A DNA stretch of 33,663 nt from an uncultured Rhodospirillaceae bacterium (GTDB taxonomy: Bacteria > Pseudomonadota > Alphaproteobacteria > SP197). The stretch lies in the NCBI GenBank assembly GCA_937880925.1, contig CALGGB010000273.1, positions 1 through 33,663 on the forward strand, in the 5' to 3' direction. Made by a program: the position numbers and the translations under genes. How positions within the stretch are numbered: position 1 is the first letter of the stretch; each line of letters opens with the position of its first letter. Below, piece after piece: positions 24,405 through 33,136 of this stretch. Below the pieces are notes generated by a model. That model was not told the DNA's origin. It saw nothing but the letters and a program-made list of their open reading frames with translations, and did no database searches.

Positions 24405-25724
24405 ATGGAATCAGCCGGACACGAACTTACGGAAATCGCCATCGTTGCGACGGTGGCGCTGGGCTGTGGCCTGATTCTGAGCCGCCTGAAGCAGCCTGCC
24501 ATCGTTGGTTACATCCTGGCCGGAATCGTGCTCGGACCATCGGTTCTGGGCTTCGTGACCGACCGCGACCAGATCAATTTCCTGGCCGAACTGGGCGTGC
24601 TGCTGCTGCTGTTTGCCATCGGCATGGAGCTCGACATCCGGGACTTCAAGCCGGTGATACGCTTCGCCTTTATCGGCACAGGCATGCAGATCGCCATCGC
24701 CAGCGTCGTGATGTTCGTGCTGGGTTATCTCTTTGGCTGGTCCTGGGAACGCTCGATCCTGGTGGGATTCGGGATTGCGCTGTCCTCCACCGCAGTCGCC
24801 ATCAAACTGCTGGAGGACGTCGGGGAGCTCAAGACCGAGGTCGGCAAACGCGCCATCGCCATCCTGATCGCTCAGGATCTGGCGGTCGTGCCGATGATGC
24901 TGTTCGTGGCGACCATGGCGCCCAACCGGGACCTGGTCATCGGCGACCTGCTGCCGGTGGCCGGCGCGGTCATCATCCTGGGCGGCCTGATGTGGTTCCT
25001 GGGAAGGCGCGGCCGCCTGCGCCTGCCCTTCCGCGAGTTCACCCGCGGCCAGCTCGACCTCATCGCGATCGCCGCCCTGGCGCTGTGTTTCGCCGCCGCG
25101 GCGATCTCGGGCCTTTTCGGCATGTCGACGGCCTATGGCGCGTTCCTGGCCGGCCTCGTGCTGGGCAACAGCACAGACCGCAAGATCATGCTGCGCTCCA
25201 CCCTGCCAATCCAGGGCGTGCTGCTGATGGTCTTCTTCCTCTCCATCGGTCTGCTGATCGATCTCAATTTCATCTGGGAGAACATCGGCCAGATCGTCGT
25301 CATGCTGCTGCTGGTGACCCTGGGCAAGACCGCGCTCAACGTCGGCGTGCTGCGTTTCCTGAAGGAGCCCTGGCCGCGCGCCTGGCTGGGCGGCGTGGCG
25401 CTGGGCCAGGTCGGCGAGTTTTCCTTCGTGCTTGCGGCCCTTGGCGTTTCGGTCGGCGCCATCACCGACGATGGTTACCGCCTGTTCGTGGCCGTCATCG
25501 CGCTGTCGCTGATGATCAGCCCGCTCTGGCTCGACAGTGCCAGGCGTTTGCACAGACTGGCCGACTCCGCCGAGAGCTTCCAGGACCTGATGAGTCGCAT
25601 CTATCCTTCCAGCAGCGCACAGACACGCTCGGCCTACGCCTGGAGCCGCACGCGCTTCCGCCGCCTGGGCCGGCGGCATCGCGATGCCCTGCCCGCCTCG
25701 CTGATGGACGACGACCCACCCTGA
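24405..25724 (+). CDS. CPA2-family cation:proton antiporter (KefB/YbaL-like, no RCK domain)
   Basis: A 439-residue membrane protein with about twelve hydrophobic helices. IVGYILAGIVLGPSVLGF, LLLFAIGMELD and AYGAFLAGLVLGNS are signature segments of the Na+/H+ exchanger domain of the CPA2 (Kef-type) family. It should exchange K+ or Na+ for H+ across the inner membrane. The usual C-terminal TrkA-N nucleotide-binding domain of KefB/KefC is absent; instead there is a basic tail of about 60 residues (many Arg and Ser). I chose ATG 24405; the frame continues to GTG 24363 with a polar extension, and neither has a strong ribosome binding site. It lies 82 bases after the PLP gene and 7 bases before rnhB, and probably shares a transcript with rnhB. 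Confidence 0.9.
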   Translation: MESAGHELTEIAIVATVALGCGLILSRLKQPAIVGYILAGIVLGPSVLGFVTDRDQINFLAELGVLLLLFAIGMELDIRDFKPVIRFAFIGTGMQIAIASVVMFVLGYLFGWSWERSILVGFGIALSSTAVAIKLLEDVGELKTEVGKRAIAILIAQDLAVVPMMLFVATMAPNRDLVIGDLLPVAGAVIILGGLMWFLGRRGRLRLPFREFTRGQLDLIAIAALALCFAAAAISGLFGMSTAYGAFLAGLVLGNSTDRKIMLRSTLPIQGVLLMVFFLSIGLLIDLNFIWENIGQIVVMLLLVTLGKTALNVGVLRFLKEPWPRAWLGGVALGQVGEFSFVLAALGVSVGAITDDGYRLFVAVIALSLMISPLWLDSARRLHRLADSAESFQDLMSRIYPSSSAQTRSAYAWSRTRFRRLGRRHRDALPASLMDDDPP

Positions 25725-25731
25725 TCTTGTG

Positions 25732-26328
25732 ATGAGCCTTTCCAGCCTGTTCCACGAAGCATCCTGCGACGTTCCGGTCTGCGGCATCGACGAGGTCGGT
25801 CGCGGTCCCTGGGCGGGGCCGGTGGTGGCCGCCGCGGTAATCCTCGATCCGGCCAGCGTGCCGGCCGGGCTCAACGATTCCAAGAAGCTCTCACCAGGGA
25901 TGCGCCGCGAACTCGATCGCGAGCTGCGCGGCTGTGCCCTGATCGGGATCGGCATGGCCAGCGTCGAGGAGATCGACCGCCTCAACGTGCTGGCCGCCTC
26001 GATGCTGGCCATGAGCCGCGCCCTGACCGCCCTGCCCCAGGCGCCCCGCCATGCCCTCATCGACGGCAACCGGCTGCCCGAACTGCCCTGTCCCGCCACG
26101 GCCATCGTCGGCGGCGACGGACTGTGCGCCTCGATCGCCGCCGCCTCGATCGTCGCCAAGGTGGCGCGCGATGCCCTGATGGCCGATCTGGCGCAGACCC
26201 ACGCTGGCTACGGCTGGGAACGCAACGCCGGCTACGGCACCCGCGAACACCAGGAGGGCCTGGCCCGCCTCGGCGTCACGCCCCATCACCGGCGCAGTTT
26301 CCGCCCCATCGCCGCCCTGCTCGCCTGA
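25732..26328 (+). CDS. rnhB: Ribonuclease HII
   Basis: Cleaves the RNA strand of RNA-DNA hybrids and nicks at single ribonucleotides misincorporated in DNA. The 198-residue length is normal. The four catalytic acids are D20 and E21 in GIDEVGRGPWAGP, D111 in HALIDGNRLP and D129 in VGGDGLC. The 18-residue distance between the last two matches E. coli RnhB. SIAAASIVAKVARD and GYGTREHQEGL are further family motifs. GTG 25729 directly before the ATG is an alternative start. It follows the antiporter gene closely and converges on the GFA gene with 12 bases between. Confidence 0.96.
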   Translation: MSLSSLFHEASCDVPVCGIDEVGRGPWAGPVVAAAVILDPASVPAGLNDSKKLSPGMRRELDRELRGCALIGIGMASVEEIDRLNVLAASMLAMSRALTALPQAPRHALIDGNRLPELPCPATAIVGGDGLCASIAAASIVAKVARDALMADLAQTHAGYGWERNAGYGTREHQEGLARLGVTPHHRRSFRPIAALLA

Positions 26329-26340
26329 AGGCTTGAAGAT

Positions 26341-26769
26341 CTACTCGGGAAGCATCTCGCCCGAGCCGCCCAGTTCGGCGGGAAAGTCCTTCATCTTGGG
26401 CAGGCCGTCGCGCACCGGCAGCACCGATTCGGCATAATTCACATGCACGCCGGGCTCGAACGTCAGGGTCGGCAGTATGGCGGCATAGACATCGACCAGG
26501 CCGAACGTGGGATGATTGGTCATCACATGGCCGCCACAGGACTTGCAGAACTTGCGCTCGCTGGTCGGGTGCTTGGTGAAGGTCGCCAGATGGTCGGCGC
26601 CGGCCGTGACCCTGACCGCATCGGGCGCCCACAGGGTGAAGGCGTTGACCGGGCCGGCCGACCAGCTGCGGCAGGATTCACAGTGGCAGTAGCCCATCGC
26701 CGCGGGCGCGCCGGCGACCTCGATCTGCACGGTGCCGCAGAAACATGAACCCTTGTGTGTGTCGGACAT
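26341..26769 (-). CDS. GFA-family zinc protein (formaldehyde-activating enzyme-like)
   Basis: A 142-residue protein of the glutathione-dependent formaldehyde-activating enzyme (Gfa) family. Cysteines stand in the expected pattern: SCFCG (C9, C11), CHCESC (C28, C30, C33) and FCKSCGG (C75, C78), which bind two zinc ions in a beta-sandwich. Most members are uncharacterised, and the formaldehyde role holds only for a few, so the function here is open. GGAGG lies 7 bases before the ATG at 26769, strongly fixing the start although the frame stays open for 43 more codons. It follows mutY on the same strand after a 268-base gap and is probably a separate unit. Confidence 0.9.
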   Translation of the reverse strand: MSDTHKGSCFCGTVQIEVAGAPAAMGYCHCESCRSWSAGPVNAFTLWAPDAVRVTAGADHLATFTKHPTSERKFCKSCGGHVMTNHPTFGLVDVYAAILPTLTFEPGVHVNYAESVLPVRDGLPKMKDFPAELGGSGEMLPE

Positions 26770-27037
26770 CGTGCGACCTCCCAGTCGTCGAAAAACCCGT
26801 TCGGCCGCCGGGAAATCCTGCGGCTGTACTCCTGACGGCCCCGGCATGATCAGGTTGGCGCTCGTACGGATATGGCTCTGTAGGTTAGGCCAAATCACCC
26901 GTCCGGGACATCGATTTACGGTGCCGCTCGAAGCCGCGGATGCGCTCTATCTTGTTGATTTAAAAAAGTTTTTACATGATCAGAAGGGTGAGGATCGACA
27001 CCGGAACCGCAGCGCCGAGGCCCTCCCGCACCGGCCC
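26770..27037. other. 268-base intergenic region with an AT-rich palindrome
   Basis: The gap between the mutY stop and the GFA start on the leftward strand. It contains an unusual A/T island near 26951-26980 with the palindrome TAAAAA-AG-TTTTTA at 26961-26974. This stands out against the GC-rich surroundings and could be a binding site for an AT-preferring regulator or part of the GFA promoter. No gene, RNA fold or terminator with T-run is convincing. Confidence 0.4.
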
Positions 27038-28108
27038 TTACAACCGGCTGGCGGCGTGGCGGATGGCGCGCCGGGTGAGAGTCGGCAGGGCGAGGTCGCC
27101 AAAGGCTTCCGGCTTGTGCCACTGGTCCTGTGGCCCGGGCGCCGGGCCCGTTCCCTGGACACGGACACAGGCGACCGCAAGGTCGATCAGGAAGTGGGTG
27201 AAGCCGTGGCGTGCGACGCCGGGCAGCAGGCGGTAATCCGCCGCCGCTGGCGCGTGCGGCAGCGCCTCGGCGAGACTCCAGCGTTCCTCGCGCCACGGGG
27301 TCGAGGGCAGTTCCAGCATGCCGCCGAGCAGGCCCTCGTCCGGGCGGCGGCGCAGCAGGACCGCGCCGTCGCCCCGCTCGACCCAGAACACCAGGCCGTG
27401 TTTTTGCGGCCGCTGTTTTTTCGGCGCGGCGACCGGAAGGTCGGCGGCGATGCCCGCCTTGCGGGCGGCACAACCGTCGCGCCAGGGGCAGATGCCGCAG
27501 GCCGGGCTGCGCGGCGTGCACACGGTGGCGCCCAGATCCATCAGCGCCTGGGCGAAATCGCCCGGCCGGTCCGGCGGGATCATCGCCAGGGTGCGTTCGC
27601 GGATCGCCGTCTTGGCGGCGGGCAGCGGCGTCTCGATGGCATAGGCCCGCGCCATCACCCGCTCGACATTGCCATCGACCGCCGCGGCGGGCCGGCTGAA
27701 GGCAATGGCCGCGATCGCCCCTGCGGTATAGGCACCGACCCCCGGCAGGGCGAGGAGGCCCGCCTCGTCATCGGGGAAACGGCCGCCGAAGTCGGCGGCT
27801 ACCACGCGGGCGCAGGCATGCAGGCGGCGGGCGCGGGCGTAGTAGCCAAGCCCTGCCCAGGCCGCCAGCACATCGTCAAGGTCCGCGGAGGCCAGCGCCT
27901 CGACCGTGGGCCAGCGCTCAAGGAAGCGCAGGAAATAGGGAATCACCGCCTGCACCTGGGTCTGCTGCAGCATGATCTCGGAGAGCCAGACCCGGTAAGG
28001 ATCGGCAAGCTCTCCCGGTCGCGCGCGCCAGGGCAGATCGCGCCGATGGCGGTCGTACCAGGCAAGCAGGCTTGCGGAGGAGGGTGATGACGTGGAGGCT
28101 GGGCTCAT
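27038..28108 (-). CDS. mutY: A/G-specific adenine DNA glycosylase
   Basis: MutY removes adenine mispaired with 8-oxoguanine or guanine. The 356-residue product has the catalytic glutamate E44 in LSEIMLQQTQV, the helix-hairpin-helix LPGVGAYTAGAI, and the catalytic aspartate D145 in AVDGNVERV. The spacing of 101 between them equals that of E. coli MutY (E37, D138). A 4Fe-4S loop follows (C-x6-C-x2-C-x5-C, within CTPRSPACGICPWRDGC). The C-terminal third is the Nudix-like 8-oxoG-recognition domain. I chose ATG 28108, giving a normal N terminus; a longer frame would overlap the divergent DciA-like gene. The two starts are 31 bases apart, so they share a compact divergent promoter region. Confidence 0.96.
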   Translation of the reverse strand: MSPASTSSPSSASLLAWYDRHRRDLPWRARPGELADPYRVWLSEIMLQQTQVQAVIPYFLRFLERWPTVEALASADLDDVLAAWAGLGYYARARRLHACARVVAADFGGRFPDDEAGLLALPGVGAYTAGAIAAIAFSRPAAAVDGNVERVMARAYAIETPLPAAKTAIRERTLAMIPPDRPGDFAQALMDLGATVCTPRSPACGICPWRDGCAARKAGIAADLPVAAPKKQRPQKHGLVFWVERGDGAVLLRRRPDEGLLGGMLELPSTPWREERWSLAEALPHAPAAADYRLLPGVARHGFTHFLIDLAVACVRVQGTGPAPGPQDQWHKPEAFGDLALPTLTRRAIRHAASRL

Positions 28109-28139
28109 GGCCGGGCCACCATGCGACGCCCGGCAGGTT

Positions 28140-28655
28140 ATGAACAAGGCCATGAAAGAACCCGAAGCCACACCACGCCGCAACGGCAGGACAACCCGTG
28201 CCGGCTTGTTGCTGCCCCAGGCCGCGGCGAAGGCCTATCGCAAGCACGGCTTTGCCGAATCGCGCCTGCTGACCGACTGGGCTTCCGTGGTCGGTGAACG
28301 CCTGGCCGAGGTCTGCCTGCCCGAGAAGCTGGCCCGCGACGGCGCACTTTCGGTGCGAGTCTCCCCTGCCTTTGCCCTGGAGCTGCAACACCTGGAGCCC
28401 AAGATCCTGGAGCGCATCGCCGGTTACTTCGGTCACCGCGCCGTCAGCCGCCTGAAGCTGCGCCAGGGGATCGTGGAGCCGCCCGCCCCGGACCTGCACC
28501 GACAGCCCCGCGACCTGACGCCGGAGGAAGGCAACGCCCTGGACGAGCGCCTGGCGGGCGTCGAGGACGCCGCCCTGCGCGCCGCACTGGAGCGGCTCGG
28601 CCGGGCGGTGATCGGATCGAAACCCTTGCCGCCAGGGGCCACCGGAGGTGCCTGA
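28140..28655 (+). CDS. DciA-like (DUF721) protein
   Basis: A 171-residue protein of the DUF721 family; members called DciA help load the replicative helicase DnaB in bacteria that lack DnaC. The conserved core is seen in LLTDWASVVGERLAEVCLPEKL and in the following RVSPAFALELQHLEPKILERI with YFGHRAVSRLKLRQ, the KH-like domain. Residues 1-15 are basic and the C-terminal third is charged and probably disordered. I chose ATG 28140; ATG 28152 is also possible. Divergent from mutY. The mutY|DUF721-dsbA-smc order recurs in many alphaproteobacteria, from my general knowledge. DnaA-box-like 9-mers lie just downstream. Confidence 0.85.
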   Translation: MNKAMKEPEATPRRNGRTTRAGLLLPQAAAKAYRKHGFAESRLLTDWASVVGERLAEVCLPEKLARDGALSVRVSPAFALELQHLEPKILERIAGYFGHRAVSRLKLRQGIVEPPAPDLHRQPRDLTPEEGNALDERLAGVEDAALRAALERLGRAVIGSKPLPPGATGGA

Positions 28656-28735
28656 GGCCGCGATATCACGCGATGTTCATGGTCAATCCGGGTGATTGTG
28701 GCCACGCCGAAGTCGATTTGCCCTGAAATGGCCTT

Positions 28736-28776
28736 TTGTCCACACCATCTTCGACCTTTCCGGGGTCCGTGGATAA
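28736..28776. promoter_or_regulatory. Inverted pair of DnaA-box-like 9-mers
   Basis: TTGTCCACA (28736-28744, + strand) and TTATCCACG (28776-28768, - strand) each match the DnaA box TTATCCACA at 8 of 9 bases. They face each other across 23 bases between the DciA-like gene and the dsbA promoter. Sequence is seen directly; binding is inference. Confidence 0.4.
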
Positions 28777-28792
28777 CCCTGCCCCGGGATGC

Positions 28793-28822
28793 TTGAGGTG
28801 CCGGACTCGCCTCACCTATAAT
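28793..28822 (+). promoter_or_regulatory. Sigma-70 promoter of dsbA(-smc)
   Basis: TTGAGG (28793-28798), an 18-base spacer and a perfect TATAAT (28817-28822). The transcript would start near 28829, about 44 bases before the TTG start of dsbA. A GACTC site (GANTC, the CcrM methylation target) lies in the spacer at 28804-28808. Confidence 0.65.
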
Positions 28823-28872
28823 CGATTGCGCCCACCGGTTCCGGCGCGATCATGCTCCAAGAGGATCGGACC

Positions 28873-29478
28873 TTGCTCATCAGACGCCAGTTTCTCGCTG
28901 CAGCGCTCGTCGCGGCGGCTTTGCCCTTCGTTTCCGCCCATGCCCAGGATGCAGAGCCCCTGCCCGACATGGTGCTGGGCAACCCCGACGCGCCGATCGA
29001 GATCATCGAATACGCCTCGATGACCTGTCCCCATTGCGCGGCGTTCCACAACGACACGATGCCGCAGCTCAAGGCCGAGTGGATCGACACCGGGCGGGCC
29101 AGGCTGGTCTTCCGCGAGTTTCCGCTGGATCGCCTGGCCGTGGTCGCTTCGGCCGTGGCGCGCTGCTCGGGTCCCGATCACTATTTCGGCTTCATCGACG
29201 TGCTGTTCGAGACCCAGGCCACCTGGGCGCGCGCCGAGGATCCTGTCGAGGCGATCAAGCAGATCGTGCGCATGGGCGGCCTCGACCCGGCCATGGTCGA
29301 TACCTGCATGGCCGACAGCGCCATGATCGACGGCGTCATTGCCACCCGCCTCTACGGCGAGCAGAACTTCGACATCAAATCGACCCCGAGCTTCGTCATC
29401 GACGGCGAGGTGCATTCGGGTGATCTGGGCTACGAAGAGATCAACGCCCTGCTCTCCGAGCTCGAGGACAACGGCTGA
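28873..29478 (+). CDS. DsbA-family periplasmic thiol-disulfide protein
   Basis: A thioredoxin-fold oxidoreductase of about 201 residues. The active site is CPHC in EYASMTCPHCAAFH (C52, C55) and the cis-proline is in KSTPSFVIDG. The N terminus RRQFLAAALVAAALPFVSAHAQ is a signal peptide with a twin-arginine-like RRxFL, so Tat export is possible. I chose TTG 28873 because AAGAGGA (28859-28865) lies 7 bases upstream and gives a compact signal peptide. An in-frame ATG at 28852 would add seven residues and lacks a ribosome binding site. In alphaproteobacteria such DsbA-like proteins precede smc. No dsbB gene is in the window. Confidence 0.9.
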   Translation: MLIRRQFLAAALVAAALPFVSAHAQDAEPLPDMVLGNPDAPIEIIEYASMTCPHCAAFHNDTMPQLKAEWIDTGRARLVFREFPLDRLAVVASAVARCSGPDHYFGFIDVLFETQATWARAEDPVEAIKQIVRMGGLDPAMVDTCMADSAMIDGVIATRLYGEQNFDIKSTPSFVIDGEVHSGDLGYEEINALLSELEDNG

Positions 29479-29550
29479 ATGAACGCCATGGTGCGTCTCC
29501 GCCATGATTCCCCCCGCTGCCTTCGGGCAGCGGTCTGACGGGGGCGCGCC

Positions 29551-32500
29551 GTGCATTTTGCCAGACTGCGCCTTGCAGGCTTCAAGTCGTTCGTTGATCC
29601 CACCGAACTGGTGATCGCGCCGGGGCTGACCGGCATCGTCGGCCCCAACGGCTGCGGCAAGTCCAACCTTCTCGAAGGCCTGCGCTGGGTCATGGGCGAA
29701 AGCTCGGCCAAGAAGATGCGCGGCGGCGAGATGGAGGACATCATCTTCTCGGGCACCGATTTCCGCCCGGGCCGCAATGTCGCCGAAGCCACCCTGACCC
29801 TGGAGAACACGGACCGTACCGGCCCTGCCCCCTACAGCGAGCAGGAGGAAATCCAGGTCCTGCGCCGCATCGAGCGCGGCTCGGGCTCCAACTACCGCAT
29901 CAACGGCCAGGAAGCGCGCGCGCGCGATGTGCAGCTCTTCTTTGCCGACATCGCCACGGGCACCAAGAGCTCCGCGCTGGTCAGCCAGGGCCAGATTTCC
30001 GACCTGATCCGGGCCAAGCCATCGGGCCGCAAGCATCTGCTGGAGGAAGCCGCCGGCATCTCCGGCCTGCAGTCGCGCCGCCACGAGGCCGAACTGCGCC
30101 TGAAGGCCGCAGAAACCAACCTGGAGCGCCTGGGCGACGTCGTCGGCAACCTGGAGACCCAGCTTGGCAGTCTGCAGCGCCAGGCCCGGCAGGCCCAGCG
30201 CTATCGCCGCCTGTCGGACCGCATCAAGGAGGCCGAAAGCCGCTGGCTGCTGCGCCGCTGGCGCGATACCGGGATCGCCACCGCGGCCGCCGGCCAGGCC
30301 CTTTCCGAGATCGTTGCCCAGCTTGCCGAGGCGACCCGACTGGTCGCCGAAGCCACGACCGCGCAGGTCGATTCCGCCGCGGCCCTGCCGCCCCTGCGCG
30401 AGGCCGAGAACCAGGCCGCCAGCGCGCTCAACGACCTGCAGGTCACCCGCGTCGCCCTGGAAGCCGAGGAACGCCGCCTCAACGAACAACGCCGCGAGAT
30501 CGAGGGGCGCCTGGCCCAGCTCGTGCGCGACCACGAGCGCGAGACGACGCTGGCCGAGGACGCCCGCCGGGCCCTGGAGGCCATGGCCGCGGAAGAGGCC
30601 GAACTTGCCGCCCAGCGCGAGGGCGAGGCCGAAGCCATAACCGCCGCCGAGACCGCCTGCGCGCAGAGTCGCGAGGCTGTGGCCGCCCTGGAGGCCCAGG
30701 TCACCCGCGCCGCCGAGAAACGCGCGCAGCGCCGCGCCCGCCGCCAGTCGCTGGAAAGCCGCATCGCCGACCTGGAAGGCCGTATCGCCCGGCTGGACCG
30801 CCAGACCCGCGAGATCGAGGCCGAGCGCGGCCAGCTCAACCTGGGCCTGGACGATGCCGACTCGCTTGATCGCCTGCGCCGCGACGAGGAAGCCGCAGCA
30901 GCCGCCCTGGAGGCCGCCAGGGAAGCCTTTGCCGCCGCCGAGGCGCAGCGCGGCACGGTGCGCGAGGCCGAGGAGGCCTCACGCAACAGTTTCCGCGATG
31001 CCGATGCCGAAGCCACCCGCCTGATCGCCGAGCGCGATGCGCTGGCCAGCCTGATCGCGCGCAGCCGCAGCGAAGGCACGCCGCTGATCGACGAGGTGCG
31101 CGTTGCCGCCGGTTACGAAGCCGCCCTGGGCGCCGCCCTGGGCGACGATCTGGACGTGCCGCTGGGCGGTGACGGCCCGATGGCCTGGAACCAGCTTCCC
31201 GCCTACGAGCAGGTCCAGCCCCTGCCCGAGGGCGTCCGGCCGCTCTCCGATCATGTGAAGGCGCCGGCCGAGCTCGCCCGCCGCATGGCCCAGATCGGCG
31301 TTGTCGAGCCCGATCAGGCCGAGGCGCTCGCCGCCCGGCTCAAGCCCGGCCAGCGTCTGGTGACGACCGACGGCCGCCTGTGGCGCTGGGACGGCTTCGT
31401 CATGCGCGATGCCGAATCGACCGCCGCCGCGCGTCTCGCCCAGCGCACCCGCCTGGAGGCCCTGGGCGGCGAGGTTGCCGACGCCGAGGCCCGCCGCGAG
31501 GCCCAACGCGAACTGCTTGATGCGGCTGCCGAAGCCACCGCGGAAGCCCAGCGCAACGACAATGCCCGGCGCGCCGAGATGAACGAGGCGGCCGAGGCCG
31601 CCGCCGCCGCCCGCGAAGCACGCCGCATCGCCGAGAGCAAGCAGCAGGCCGCCGAGGCCCGCCGCCGCGACCTCACCGCCATGGCCGAGCGTATCTCGGG
31701 CGAACGCGGCGAACTGGCGATCACGCTCGCCACGGCCCGCAGCGAACTCGCCGAGATGCCGAGGCCCGACCACGACGACGGTCTGGAAGCCCTGCGCGAC
31801 GATCTCAATGCCAAGCGCACGACCCTTTCGGAACATCAGGGCGAACGCGACCGCCTCAAGCGCGAGGCCGAGTTCCGCGCCCGCCGTATCGAGCAGATCG
31901 GCAAGGAGCGCCAGTCATGGCAGGGCCGCGCCGCAGGCGCCGGACAGCGCATCGCCGACCTGGAAGCGCGGCGCCAGACCGCCGCGGCCGAACACGCCGA
32001 TCTTGAGCGCAAGCCCGAGCTGATCGAGGAACAGAAGAAGAGCCTGGCCGACCGGCTGCAGGCCGCCGAGGCCGCCCGCCGCGCCGCGGGCGATGCCCGA
32101 CAGGCGGCCGAGAACCTGGCCCAGCAGAAGGACCGCGCCCTGCGCCAGGCCGAGGCGGCCCTGGCCGACCTGCGTGAGGAACGCGCCCGTCGCGAAGGCA
32201 CCGTCGAGCAGAGCCGTCAGGCCGCCGAGGAGGTTTCGCGCCAGATCCGCGAGCGCCAGGAGACGACGCCCGAGGCGCTGGCCGAATCGGTGCCCGAACC
32301 CGAGAACCTGCCCGATGCGGCCGAGCTGGAGGACCGTTACGGCAAGGTGGTGCGCGAGCGCGAGAACATGGGCCCGGTCAACCTGCGCGCCGAGATCGAG
32401 GCCACCGAGGTCGAGGAACAGCTTTCGGTCATGCTATCGGAGCGCGAGGACCTGGAAGAGGCCATCGCGCGCCTGCGCAAGGGCATCACCGAACTCAATC

Positions 32501-32991
32501 GCGAGGGCCGCGAGCGCCTGATCAAGGCCTTCGAGGAGATCAACAACCACTTCCAGGGGCTCTACCGGCGCATCTTCGGCGGCCATGCCGAACTGCTGCT
32601 GGTCGATTCGGACGATCCCCTGGAGGCGGGCCTCGAAATCCAGGCCAGCCCCTCTGGCAAGAAGATGCAGACCCTGTCGCTGCTCTCGGGCGGCGAGCAG
32701 GCGCTGACCGCCATGGCGCTGATCTTTGCCCTGTTCCTGACCAATCCGGCCCCGGTCTGCGTGCTCGACGAGGTCGATGCGCCGCTGGACGACGCCAATG
32801 TCGACCGCTTCTGCGACCTGCTCGATGAGTTTGCCAACGCGGGCAACACCCGTTTCCTCATCATCACCCATCACCGCCTGACCATGGCGCGCATGGACCG
32901 CCTGTTCGGCGTCACCATGAGCGAGCCCGGCGTCAGCCAGCTCGTCAGCGTCGACCTCGCCGCCGCGGAGGCCCTGCGCGCTACCGCGTGA
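29551..32991 (+). CDS. smc: Chromosome segregation ATPase SMC
   Basis: A 1146-residue SMC ATPase that organises and segregates the chromosome with ScpA and ScpB. The Walker A motif GPNGCGKS is at 31-38. Two long coiled-coil arms, rich in Ala/Glu/Arg, flank a hinge at about residues 505-625 (PLIDEVRVAAGYEAALGAAL onward). The C-terminal head has the ABC signature LSGGEQ (1045-1050) and Walker B VCVLDEVDAP (D1073, E1074). Length and order are typical. The start is GTG 29551. It lies 72 bases after dsbA and probably shares its transcript. A small palindrome, GGCTTAAAGCC (32993-33003), follows the stop and may be a weak terminator. Confidence 0.97.
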   Translation: MHFARLRLAGFKSFVDPTELVIAPGLTGIVGPNGCGKSNLLEGLRWVMGESSAKKMRGGEMEDIIFSGTDFRPGRNVAEATLTLENTDRTGPAPYSEQEEIQVLRRIERGSGSNYRINGQEARARDVQLFFADIATGTKSSALVSQGQISDLIRAKPSGRKHLLEEAAGISGLQSRRHEAELRLKAAETNLERLGDVVGNLETQLGSLQRQARQAQRYRRLSDRIKEAESRWLLRRWRDTGIATAAAGQALSEIVAQLAEATRLVAEATTAQVDSAAALPPLREAENQAASALNDLQVTRVALEAEERRLNEQRREIEGRLAQLVRDHERETTLAEDARRALEAMAAEEAELAAQREGEAEAITAAETACAQSREAVAALEAQVTRAAEKRAQRRARRQSLESRIADLEGRIARLDRQTREIEAERGQLNLGLDDADSLDRLRRDEEAAAAALEAAREAFAAAEAQRGTVREAEEASRNSFRDADAEATRLIAERDALASLIARSRSEGTPLIDEVRVAAGYEAALGAALGDDLDVPLGGDGPMAWNQLPAYEQVQPLPEGVRPLSDHVKAPAELARRMAQIGVVEPDQAEALAARLKPGQRLVTTDGRLWRWDGFVMRDAESTAAARLAQRTRLEALGGEVADAEARREAQRELLDAAAEATAEAQRNDNARRAEMNEAAEAAAAAREARRIAESKQQAAEARRRDLTAMAERISGERGELAITLATARSELAEMPRPDHDDGLEALRDDLNAKRTTLSEHQGERDRLKREAEFRARRIEQIGKERQSWQGRAAGAGQRIADLEARRQTAAAEHADLERKPELIEEQKKSLADRLQAAEAARRAAGDARQAAENLAQQKDRALRQAEAALADLREERARREGTVEQSRQAAEEVSRQIRERQETTPEALAESVPEPENLPDAAELEDRYGKVVRERENMGPVNLRAEIEATEVEEQLSVMLSEREDLEEAIARLRKGITELNREGRERLIKAFEEINNHFQGLYRRIFGGHAELLLVDSDDPLEAGLEIQASPSGKKMQTLSLLSGGEQALTAMALIFALFLTNPAPVCVLDEVDAPLDDANVDRFCDLLDEFANAGNTRFLIITHHRLTMARMDRLFGVTMSEPGVSQLVSVDLAAAEALRATA

Positions 32992-33050
32992 TGGCTTAAA
33001 GCCCTGATTTAGAATATATTTTCGCCCTAGCGATTGCTCTCCTCGTTGCC

Positions 33051-33079
33051 TTGACACCATGGGGGGCCATACGTATTGT
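33051..33079 (+). promoter_or_regulatory. Strong sigma-70 promoter of the atp operon
   Basis: A perfect TTGACA (33051-33056), a 17-base spacer and TATTGT (33074-33079). The transcript would start near 33086, about 50 bases before atpI, with GGAGGGG (33122-33128) as its ribosome binding site. Position and quality make this the best promoter in the window. Confidence 0.8.
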
Positions 33080-33136
33080 TCGCGCGCTCTTTCGCCCGGT
33101 CCCGGGGTGCCGCGCAAGACGGGAGGGGTGGATGCC

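Noticed and set aside
21737-24502. A very long open frame on the minus strand (over 900 codons)
   Set aside because: It is antisense to the flavoprotein and PLP-enzyme genes, whose motifs are unmistakable. Long antisense frames are expected at this GC content, and its His/Arg/Gly-rich composition resembles no protein family.
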